DNA from: Oscillospiraceae bacterium
Lineage (GTDB): Bacteria > Bacillota > Clostridia > UMGS1810
DNA length: 57,214 nucleotides
NCBI GenBank assembly: GCA_021629085.1
Contig: JAJXRJ010000004.1
Span: 1 to 57,214, forward strand
Direction: 5' to 3'
The notes under the pieces are model-generated. The model had not been told where the DNA came from, searched no databases, and saw only the letters and a program-made list of their open reading frames with translations. Made by a program: the position numbers and the translations under genes. Below are positions 50,626 through 57,214 of this stretch, piece after piece. Position 1 is the stretch's first letter. The number at the start of each line of letters is the position of its first letter.

Positions 50626-51708
50626 GTGGACAGAGTTTTTAATTTTTCAGCAGGGCCCTCATGCCTTCCGCTGGCAGTGCTCGAAAAAGCGCAGAAAGAG
50701 CTGGTGTGCTATGGCGATTCCGGCATGTCGGTGATGGAAATGAGCCACCGCAGCGCGGACTATCAGGCGATTATCGACAGTGCAGAGGCGCTCTTCCGCG
50801 AGCTTATGGGCATCAGCGACCGCTATAAGGTGCTGTTTTTGCAGGGCGGCGCGTCCACCCAGTTTGCCATGGTTCCTCTAAACTTATATTCCGACAAGAA
50901 AAAAGCGGACTATGTGATTACCGGTGCATGGGCGAAAAAGGCTGCCAAAGAGGCAAAGCGGTATGGCGATGTCCATGTTGTGGCATCCTCTGAGGACGCG
51001 GTGTTTAACTATATTCCCAAGCTTGACGCGTCCATGTTCTCAAAAGATGCAGACTATGTGCACATTACGCACAACAACACCATTTACGGCACGCGCTTTA
51101 CAAACATCCCGGACGTTGGAGATGTGCCATTGGTGGCCGATATGTCCTCCAGCATTTTGAGCGAAGTGATTGACGTAGATAAATATGGCTTAATTTATGC
51201 TGGCGCACAGAAAAATATGGGTCCGGCAGGTGTTTGCGTGGTTGCCATCCGCGAAGACCTCATCGGCAAGGCCATGGACATCACGCCCACCATGTTAAAC
51301 TATGAAACCCACAGCGAAAACGGTTCCATGTTCAATACCCCGCCCACCTATGCCATCTATATCTGCAAGCTGGTGTTTGAGTGGTTAAAGGGCATTGGCG
51401 GCGTTTCGGAAATTCAAAAAATCAACGAATATAAAGCGGGCCTGCTCTATGACTATCTGGATAATTCCAGCCTGTTTAAAGGCACTGTGGTCAAAGAGGA
51501 CCGCTCTCTTATGAATGTGCCGTTTGTCACCGGCGACGACGATTTAAACGCGAAATTTATCAAAGAAGCCAAAGCGGCCGGATTTGTCAATTTAAAAGGC
51601 CACCGCTCGGTTGGCGGCATGCGCGCCAGCATCTACAACGCGATGCCGGTAGAAGGCGTAAAGGCACTGGTGGACTTTATGAAGAAGTTTGAAATGGACA
51701 ACAAATAA
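50626..51708 (+). CDS. serC: Phosphoserine aminotransferase
   Basis: A 360-residue PLP-dependent class V aminotransferase converting 3-phosphohydroxypyruvate to phosphoserine. FNFSAGPSCLP at the N-terminus, SGMSVMEMSHRS, FLQGGASTQF and AGAQKNMGPAGV (PLP-Lys in QKN) are the family motifs. I chose the GTG at 50626 after GGGAGGA (50611-50617); the longer frame would begin inside the promoter. serA follows 22 bases later. Confidence 0.95.
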   Translation: MDRVFNFSAGPSCLPLAVLEKAQKELVCYGDSGMSVMEMSHRSADYQAIIDSAEALFRELMGISDRYKVLFLQGGASTQFAMVPLNLYSDKKKADYVITGAWAKKAAKEAKRYGDVHVVASSEDAVFNYIPKLDASMFSKDADYVHITHNNTIYGTRFTNIPDVGDVPLVADMSSSILSEVIDVDKYGLIYAGAQKNMGPAGVCVVAIREDLIGKAMDITPTMLNYETHSENGSMFNTPPTYAIYICKLVFEWLKGIGGVSEIQKINEYKAGLLYDYLDNSSLFKGTVVKEDRSLMNVPFVTGDDDLNAKFIKEAKAAGFVNLKGHRSVGGMRASIYNAMPVEGVKALVDFMKKFEMDNK

Positions 51709-51730
51709 TTTCTTGGAAGGAAGTTTTAAA

Positions 51731-52891
51731 ATGTTTGATATTTTAACCCTTAATAAAATTTCCGCTTGCGGTTTAAATGTGCTGGACAAAGAGAAATTCA
51801 GCGTTGGTGACGACAAAAAGAACCCCGACGGAATCATTTTACGCAGCTTCAATATGCACGACATGGAGCTGCCCGAATCGCTCAAAGCCATTGCACGCGC
51901 GGGCGCAGGCACCAATAATATTCCGATTGACAAGTGCACCGAAAAGGGCATTGTGGTGTTTAACACCCCCGGCGCCAACGCCAACGCGGTAAAGGAAATG
52001 GTGCTGGCGGCACTGCTTTTGTCCTCGCGTAAAATTGCGCAGGGCATTGCGTGGGCAAATACGCTGACAGGCGACGATGTTGCCAAACAGGTGGAAAAGG
52101 GCAAAAGCGCGTTTGCCGGCCCGGAGCTGGACGGCAAAAAGCTGGGTGTGATTGGCCTTGGCGCAATCGGCGTTATGGTGGCAAACGTGGCGTATCACCT
52201 GGGCATGGAAGTGATGGGGTATGACCCGTACATTTCGGTTGATGCGGCATGGGGCCTTTCGCGCCATGTGGAAAAAGCGGTGGAGCTAAAAACCATATTG
52301 GAAGAGTGCGACTACATCACCATCCATGTCCCGCTCAACGCAGAAACCAAAGCGATGTTTGACAAGGATGCGTTTTCCATTATGAAGCCGGGGATGCGCC
52401 TGCTCAACTTCTCGCGCGGCGAGCTGGTGGACAACGCGGCGCTCAAGGATGCAATTGCGGCGGGCAAGGTTGCCTGCTATGTGACCGACTTCCCGAATGC
52501 GGAGGTAATTGGCATGGAAAATACCATTTGCGTACCGCACTTGGGCGCTTCCACGCCGGAATCGGAGGACAACTGTGCACGCATGGCGGCAATGGAACTT
52601 CAAAATTTCCTGCTGGAAGGAAATATTGTCAATTCGGTCAACTTCCCAACCTGTTCCATGGCGCGGGAGGGCAAATCGCGGGTGACCATTTCGCATAAAA
52701 ACGTGCCAAATTGCTTGAGCAGCTTTTCTTCGCTGTTCTCCAAAGAGGGCATCAATATTTCCAACATGCTCAACAAAAGCAAAAAAGACCTCGCTTACAC
52801 CATTATCGATGTGGACGGCGACATTAACGACGTGATTGTGGACGAATTAAAAGCGCTGGACAATGTGTTAAATGTCCGTGTAATTCTGTAA
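51731..52891 (+). CDS. serA: D-3-phosphoglycerate dehydrogenase
   Basis: A 386-residue NAD-dependent 2-hydroxyacid dehydrogenase, the first step of serine synthesis. The Rossmann motif is LGVIGLGAIGVMVANVAYHLGM interrupted after the glycine triad; LNFSRGELVD and CVPHLGAST hold the catalytic Arg and His. A short C-terminal ACT domain (about 315-386) is present, as in compact PGDHs. ATG at 51731 has GGAAGGAAG upstream. A strong terminator follows. Confidence 0.93.
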   Translation: MFDILTLNKISACGLNVLDKEKFSVGDDKKNPDGIILRSFNMHDMELPESLKAIARAGAGTNNIPIDKCTEKGIVVFNTPGANANAVKEMVLAALLLSSRKIAQGIAWANTLTGDDVAKQVEKGKSAFAGPELDGKKLGVIGLGAIGVMVANVAYHLGMEVMGYDPYISVDAAWGLSRHVEKAVELKTILEECDYITIHVPLNAETKAMFDKDAFSIMKPGMRLLNFSRGELVDNAALKDAIAAGKVACYVTDFPNAEVIGMENTICVPHLGASTPESEDNCARMAAMELQNFLLEGNIVNSVNFPTCSMAREGKSRVTISHKNVPNCLSSFSSLFSKEGINISNMLNKSKKDLAYTIIDVDGDINDVIVDELKALDNVLNVRVIL

Positions 52892-52897
52892 AAAAGC

Positions 52898-52935
52898 AAA
52901 AACAGCCGAAATCCATGCGGATTTTGGCTGTTTTT
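52898..52935 (+). terminator. Terminator after serA
   Basis: A 17-base stem (52898-52914 with 52919-52935), a 4-base loop and a T5 tract. Confidence 0.9.
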
Positions 52936-52957
52936 CATTTGAGTTTAGGAGGGCAAA

Positions 52958-54078
52958 ATGGAAGGATACGCACAGGGTTCCAAAAAAGAACGCAATTCTG
53001 CTTTGGAATTACTTCGAATCGTCGCAATGGTGCTCATTGTCATGTCGCATTATTCGGTGCATGGCGGGATCAATCTAAATGTGCTGCCTCTTAGCGCAAA
53101 TAAAGTGTTTTTACGTATGATACAATTTGGCGATTTGGGAACGAATATTTTTGTGCTCATCTCCGGCTATTTTTTGATTTACTCCAGCTATCGGTTTCAA
53201 AAGCTGCTGCGGTTGCTCTTACAGGTATGGTTCTATTCTGTTTTGCTGTATGGGGATATTTGTTTTGACAGGTTTAGCAGAGTTTTCTGTGCTTGGAGCG
53301 ATAAAGGCGCTGCTTCCAACCATTTTTAAGCAATACTGGTTTTTCACAGCATATGTTGTGCTGTACATTTTTTCACCCTATATTAACCGGCTGCTGACCA
53401 GCCTACCAAAGAAACAGCATTTGGCGTTTGTGGGGATAATGCTGCTTTTCTGGAGTATCATTCCCACCTTTTTTACAAGCACAAGCAATATGTATGGTAA
53501 CCAGGCACTGCAGTTTTTGATGCTTTATAGCATTGGCGCCTATTTTCGGATGTATCCTGAAAACCGGCTTAATACAATGCGTTTCGGTGCAGTGGGCACT
53601 GTTGTGTGTATTGGCCTTATGCTGCTGTCCGTCGCTGTGCTTGATTTACTTGGGATGCGGTTTCCCATTTTTTTTGAAATATGCGGGCTATTTTTATTAC
53701 CGCAATTCAATTTTAACGGTCGGTGCGGGAGTTTCCCTACTGATTTTGTTTTCCAATTTAAAAATAAGGAAAAACACCCTTATCAACACGGTGGCGTCCA
53801 GTGTGTTTGGGGTTTATTTAATTCATGAACATCCATCTGTTTTCCCAATCCTATGGACATCGTGGCTAAAAACCGAAAGCTTTGAACAGTCGGGGTGGTT
53901 AGCTGTACATATGATTGTATGCGTGGCTTTGGTGTTTACGGTCTGTGTCTTATCAGAGCTTGCACGGCAAAGGTGGATTGAAAAACCGATGATGCAAAAA
54001 ATGGACAGGTGGGAAAAAACAGCGAGTGCTTGGTATAAGCAAGTTTGTGAAACCATATCGGCTAAAATCGGGAATTAA
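52958..54078 (+). pseudogene. Acyltransferase family 3 gene disrupted by two +1 frameshifts
   Basis: An acyltransferase-3-type membrane protein read in three frames. The first part (SALELLRIVAMVLIVMSHY, a helix with the catalytic-type His) runs from an ATG at 52958 with AGGAGGG. The frame changes at the G4 run at 53252-53255, and removing one G gives LLYGIFVLTGLAEF. It changes again at the T8 run at 53668-53675, and removing one T gives FPIFLKYAGYFYYRN. The corrected product would be about 372 residues with about ten membrane helices, probably O-acetylating a surface polymer. Both indels are in homopolymers, so they may be real mutations, phase-variable tracts or sequencing errors. Confidence 0.85.
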
Positions 54079-54082
54079 ATAA

Positions 54083-54112
54083 CCCCGGCTTTCCTTTTTT
54101 AGAAAGCCGGGG
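54083..54112. terminator. Hairpin terminator between convergent genes
   Basis: An 11-base stem (54083-54093 with 54102-54112), GC-rich, with T-rich sequence on the plus side. It serves the acyltransferase remnant and possibly the convergent methyltransferase. Confidence 0.75.
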
Positions 54113-54117
54113 CTTTA

Positions 54118-54963
54118 TTATTTCGACAAAATAGCAACCACCATTTTCACAAACGCCTCTTTTACACCCGGCGTTTTTGCCAGGGGTGTAAATACGTTCC
54201 GCAGCGGCACTTCGCGGTAGTAGTCCAGATGGAATCCAGACGTATTTAAAATGCCCCGGAACCGCTTGATGGTCATTTTATTGATGTAGGAAATGTGCTC
54301 TAATCCGTCTTCCCCTTTGGAAAAGCGGAATGCCAGCCGGTTGTCGCCGTCCGGCTTGTCTTTTACCAGGTCTTTATAGGCGTCAATCATGGTTTGCTCA
54401 CTGAAAAACAGGTGCACCCACGGGATGCCGATCACGTCGCTTAAATGCGCGCCAAACGGATGGTGATAGGGGCAAAAGTTGACATACAGCTTGCCGCCTG
54501 GCTTTAATACGCGCCTGCATTCTGCCAAAACCGCCTCCGGCCGTGCCACATGCTCCATGCTGTCGTTCATAATGATGGTATCGAAAAAACAATCCTCAAA
54601 CGTCATATTTGCCGCATCCGCGAGGCAAAATTCAAATTTGTCAGCAAAGCCTTTTTGTTTCGCCAGCGCTGCCGACTGCGCCGCATATGCTTCCACTACA
54701 TCCACGCCGTACACCTTTTTTGCACCCAGCGAAACGTAATATAGCGATTTTCCCGCCGCGCCGCACCCAATGTCCAGCACAACCTTGCCGCGGAACATTT
54801 CGTCTGTGGATTTTACCTGCGTGTAAAATTTTATGGTGTCTGCACCCTTTTGAAACTGCCACTCCGCATAGGTCATTTTCCCCTCGTTTTGGAGGTTAAA
54901 TGGATGGACGGGAAGCTTAAAGCACTTGTTTGCCTTTAAAAGGATGGATTTTCCGATGGACAT
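54118..54963 (-). CDS. Class I SAM-dependent methyltransferase
   Basis: A 281-residue methyltransferase. The SAM-binding motif I is VVLDIGCGAAGKSL at about 60-73. Motif II acidic residues are in YGVDVVEAY, and NDSMEHVARPEAVLAECRRVLKPGGKLY is the typical strand-helix region of ubiE/type-11 enzymes. A C-terminal 90-residue extension likely defines the acceptor. The substrate is unknown. The ATG at 54961-54963 follows AAGGAG. Confidence 0.85.
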   Translation of the reverse strand: MSIGKSILLKANKCFKLPVHPFNLQNEGKMTYAEWQFQKGADTIKFYTQVKSTDEMFRGKVVLDIGCGAAGKSLYYVSLGAKKVYGVDVVEAYAAQSAALAKQKGFADKFEFCLADAANMTFEDCFFDTIIMNDSMEHVARPEAVLAECRRVLKPGGKLYVNFCPYHHPFGAHLSDVIGIPWVHLFFSEQTMIDAYKDLVKDKPDGDNRLAFRFSKGEDGLEHISYINKMTIKRFRGILNTSGFHLDYYREVPLRNVFTPLAKTPGVKEAFVKMVVAILSK

Positions 54964-54982
54964 ATCAGGTCTCCTTGTTCAG

Positions 54983-56179
54983 TTAGTTGGAAGCAATCAA
55001 AATGGTTACTGTGGCAAGTGCGCCGTCTGACAGGTCAAGCTCTGGCGCGTCAACCACAAACGCCGCTGCACGCAGCTGTTCGATAAGTGCGTCATAGGCT
55101 GCTTTGGTAAGCGATAGTTCAAATTGGCCGTCCGCTTCAAACGTAATGCTGTCTGCGGCGGCGGTTCGAATCAGGGTAGCCGCTTCATTTACATTTCCCG
55201 TCACTGTGACAGAAACTGGCATTTGGAAGGCTGCCGGTGCTGCTGCCCAGCCGTAGGAGTCAGCCGAACTGCCGGAACCACCGGACTGCCCTGATTTGTC
55301 GGTGCTGCCGGTAGTGGTGTCCGCGCTATCCAAGCCATTTGCTGCCACCATTGGCATGTCAGATGCCGCTTGTGCGTCCTCTGCCGACTCATTTTCAGAA
55401 TCGCTTGCCTTAGGCGGCAAGCTTCTCAATAATTCGTTGGATTCCGCCTCAGCAGATGCAGAGTTGTCAGACGGCATAGTCGTTTGCTGTTGCTGGACAC
55501 TTTCCGATTTTGGCGCACTCTCCATGGCGGGTTGCTGCACATCATTGTCCACTGCCGGGGGATTGGCCGATTCTGCCGGCGGATTGTTATTTGACTGGTT
55601 TGTATCTACCGCATTTTGATGGGATTGGTTTGTTGAAGCGCCGGTGTCTGGGGCAGGGGATCGATGTGTCTGTGACTGACTGCCGTTTTCGTTGGTTTCA
55701 TCTAAAACTGGCTGCTGCAAATCCGCCGGCGCAGTGGCCGCATCGGGCAAAGAAAGCTCTGGCTGCTCTGCCGACGGCGTGTTCGGCTGGGTAGCCGTAT
55801 TGCCGGCAGGCTGCGGAAGGGGCTGTGTGTGTTCCATATTTAAAAATGTGCTGTAAAAGTTGCTTTTTACCACTAACAATAGCACTGCCGCTGCAGCTGC
55901 CACAGAATACCCGCGCCAGCCAAATACTTTTTGCCAGGCGGTTTTTTGCGGTTTAAGCGCCTCTTGTGCCAGCCGCTGGTGCAGCTTATCAGAAAAGTCG
56001 TCAGGCGGTAAAACACGGCTCTCATTTAAGGTGTGCACAATCCGGCGCATGGTTTCAAGCTCTAAGGCGCAAGCTTTACAGGTTTTTATGTGCTGTAAAA
56101 AGTCCAATTCTGTTTGCTGGTCAAGCATGTTGTCAAGATAGAGTGACATATATTTTTTTGCATCGTGACAGGATATCAT
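54983..56179 (-). CDS. Membrane anti-sigma factor with zinc finger (RsiW-like)
   Basis: A 398-residue protein. A cytoplasmic zf-HC2 (ZAS) domain has H30-x3-C34-x2-C37 (HIKTCKAC) and binds the cognate ECF sigma. One membrane helix follows at about 97-116. A Gln/Asn/Pro/Ser/Glu-rich extracytoplasmic linker (about 125-310) leads to a C-terminal beta-rich domain (about 320-398). Far longer than most anti-sigmas (about 200). I chose the ATG at 56177-56179; AGGAGG is 12 bases away, which is slightly long. It lies 42 bases after the sigma gene. Confidence 0.88.
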   Translation of the reverse strand: MISCHDAKKYMSLYLDNMLDQQTELDFLQHIKTCKACALELETMRRIVHTLNESRVLPPDDFSDKLHQRLAQEALKPQKTAWQKVFGWRGYSVAAAAAVLLLVVKSNFYSTFLNMEHTQPLPQPAGNTATQPNTPSAEQPELSLPDAATAPADLQQPVLDETNENGSQSQTHRSPAPDTGASTNQSHQNAVDTNQSNNNPPAESANPPAVDNDVQQPAMESAPKSESVQQQQTTMPSDNSASAEAESNELLRSLPPKASDSENESAEDAQAASDMPMVAANGLDSADTTTGSTDKSGQSGGSGSSADSYGWAAAPAAFQMPVSVTVTGNVNEAATLIRTAAADSITFEADGQFELSLTKAAYDALIEQLRAAAFVVDAPELDLSDGALATVTILIASN

Positions 56180-56221
56180 ATGTATATTGCGCCTCCTTTC
56201 CATGTTTTAGACGTATTCGCA

Positions 56222-56791
56222 TCAAAAAAGTTCCTTATTTTTCACAAGAATTTCCTTTAAATGCTGCCGTGCGCGGCTGATGCGCGATTTTACCGTGCCC
56301 ACGCTGCATTGCTCCAGCCTTGCAATCTGGTCGTAAGAAAACCCGTTGATATCGCGCAGGATGATCATTCTTTTATGCTTGTCCGGCAGCTTTTGAATGG
56401 CTGCTGTCACCGCCCGGCGCACTTCGCTTTTTTCATATGCCTGTTCCGGGGTGGGGAGGGAGCTTGCCAAATCCATGCGGGAATGCTCGTCGTCCTCCGC
56501 GTCGATGGACACATTGTTTGCCGCCTTGCGCTTTTGGCGGCGGAGCTCGTCCAAGCAGGCATTCATGGTGATACGATACATCCAGGTGGAGAAGTTGGAT
56601 TTGACATTGAACTTTTTAATAGCGCGGAACGCTTTGATAAACGCCTCTTGTGCCATGTCATTTGCGTCGTGGTAATTTCCCGTCATGCTGTAAGCAATGT
56701 TAAACACATAGTCTTTGTGCGCGGCAACCAGCGTTTCAAACGCCGCCAAATCACCTTCCTGCGCGCGCCGGATGAGTGCGGCTTCTTCCAA
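56222..56791 (-). CDS. ECF sigma factor, SigW/RpoE type
   Basis: A 189-residue extracytoplasmic-function sigma factor. Region 2 has YVFNIAYSMTGNYHDANDMAQEAFIKAF and region 4 has LPDKHKRMIILRDINGFSYDQIARLEQCSVGTVKSRISRAR. I chose the TTG at 56789-56791, because AGGAGGGA then has a 6-7 base spacer; the TTG six bases earlier would touch the ribosome site. The anti-sigma gene follows directly. Envelope stress is the likely signal. Confidence 0.93.
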   Translation of the reverse strand: MEEAALIRRAQEGDLAAFETLVAAHKDYVFNIAYSMTGNYHDANDMAQEAFIKAFRAIKKFNVKSNFSTWMYRITMNACLDELRRQKRKAANNVSIDAEDDEHSRMDLASSLPTPEQAYEKSEVRRAVTAAIQKLPDKHKRMIILRDINGFSYDQIARLEQCSVGTVKSRISRARQHLKEILVKNKELF

Positions 56792-56884
56792 TGTCAATCC
56801 CTCCTTTCACACCGGTTTTTAAAACAATTCACCTTATCATATCATTTTTCAAGTATTTTGACAAGACCAAAATAAAAAAATGTA

Positions 56885-56913
56885 TCGACATCTGAGAAAA
56901 AATGGGGTATAAT
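56885..56913 (+). promoter_or_regulatory. Promoter of the Gfo/Idh/MocA gene
   Basis: TCGACA (56885-56890) and TATAAT (56908-56913) with a 17-base spacer, 31 bases before the start codon. Confidence 0.65.
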
Positions 56914-56944
56914 AACAAAAAAGACACAAAAAGGGGCAACGCTT

Positions 56945-57214
56945 ATGCAGACCATCCAAGTGGGAGTTATCGGGACTGGATTTATGGGAAAAATGCACAC
57001 ATACGGCTATCAAACCATGCCGCTTTACTATGATGCGCTGCCCTTCCAAATCAAGCTGCGCGGCGTGTGCGCCGCACACAAAGAGAGCGCAGAACGGTTT
57101 GGGCAGGCATTGGGGTTTTCGTATGCCACAGACGACTACCACAAAATAATCGATGACCCGGAAATTGACGTGATAAGCGTGTGCGTGCCCAACCGGCTTC
57201 ACAAAGAAGTGGTG
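56945..57214 (+). CDS. Gfo/Idh/MocA-family oxidoreductase, 5' part only
   Basis: The first 90 codons of an NAD(P)-dependent sugar or inositol-type oxidoreductase; the frame is open at the window end. The N-terminal Rossmann motif is VGVIGTGFMGKMHTYGY, and VISVCVPNRLHKEVV is the conserved VxxxTPNxxH-type segment. ATG at 56945 has AAAAGGGG upstream. The substrate cannot be predicted from this fragment. Confidence 0.88.
   Translation, partial: MQTIQVGVIGTGFMGKMHTYGYQTMPLYYDALPFQIKLRGVCAAHKESAERFGQALGFSYATDDYHKIIDDPEIDVISVCVPNRLHKEVV

Noticed and set aside
56945..57214. A minus-strand frame at 56849-57202
   Set aside because: It lies antisense to the Gfo/Idh/MocA gene, whose promoter, ribosome site and Rossmann motif are clear.

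Overview
The window reads as a chromosomal segment of an anaerobic, low-to-mid GC Bacillota, most likely a member of the Clostridia. The evidence is a ctsR-mcsA-mcsB-clpC operon with a CtsR box, a rplS-lepB-rbgA-rnhB-yraN block, rubrerythrin, SLH and copper-amine-oxidase-N (CAO_N) surface domains, a SigB/F/G-type sigma factor, strong AGGAGG ribosome sites and frequent TTG/GTG starts. I saw no rRNA, tRNA, CRISPR array, prophage or insertion sequence. A species-level assignment is not possible from this sequence alone.

Layout. 1-4.2 kb (minus): dipeptidase, then yraN, rnhB, rbgA, lepB and rplS. 4.2-6.9 kb (plus): a sodium-dependent transporter with a 30-residue small subunit, rubrerythrin and rpmE. 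7.0-15.5 kb (plus): one compact operon of response regulator, histidine kinase, duplicated membrane-fusion protein, MacB-type ATPase and permease, and an SLH surface protein. 15.5-18.7 kb (minus): sigma factor, then aroF-tyrA behind a tyrosine-rich leader peptide and a terminator/antiterminator pair. 18.7-22.3 kb: a secreted purple-acid-phosphatase-like enzyme flanked by two copies of a terminator-like repeat. 22.3-30.6 kb (minus): greA-lysS, then comM-asnS-TPR-larC-like-rluD-like-recR. 30.6-35.2 kb (plus): the CtsR heat-shock operon. 35.3-45.4 kb (minus): two modular secreted proteins, then the nagB-nagA-GH20-GH30 operon, with a divergent AraC regulator at 45.6-46.5 kb. 46.5-49.1 kb (minus): rnr-smpB. 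49.2-52.9 kb (plus): a DUF1015 gene, serC and serA. 52.9-54.1 kb: an acyltransferase broken by two homopolymer indels. 54.1-56.8 kb (minus): a methyltransferase and an ECF sigma/anti-sigma pair. The plus-strand start of a Gfo/Idh/MocA oxidoreductase runs off the end.

The two most notable points are these. First, the aroF-tyrA leader has every part of a classical ribosome-mediated attenuator: consensus promoter, ribosome site, a 32-residue peptide with six Tyr codons, and mutually exclusive 1:2, 2:3 and 3:4 pairings ending in an intrinsic terminator. Second, at 35.3-41.5 kb three adjacent secreted proteins share a recurring, apparently carbohydrate-binding module combined with CAO_N domains. 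One of them carries a GH30 catalytic domain and sits in an operon with amino-sugar catabolic genes, which suggests a surface glycan-binding and degrading system.
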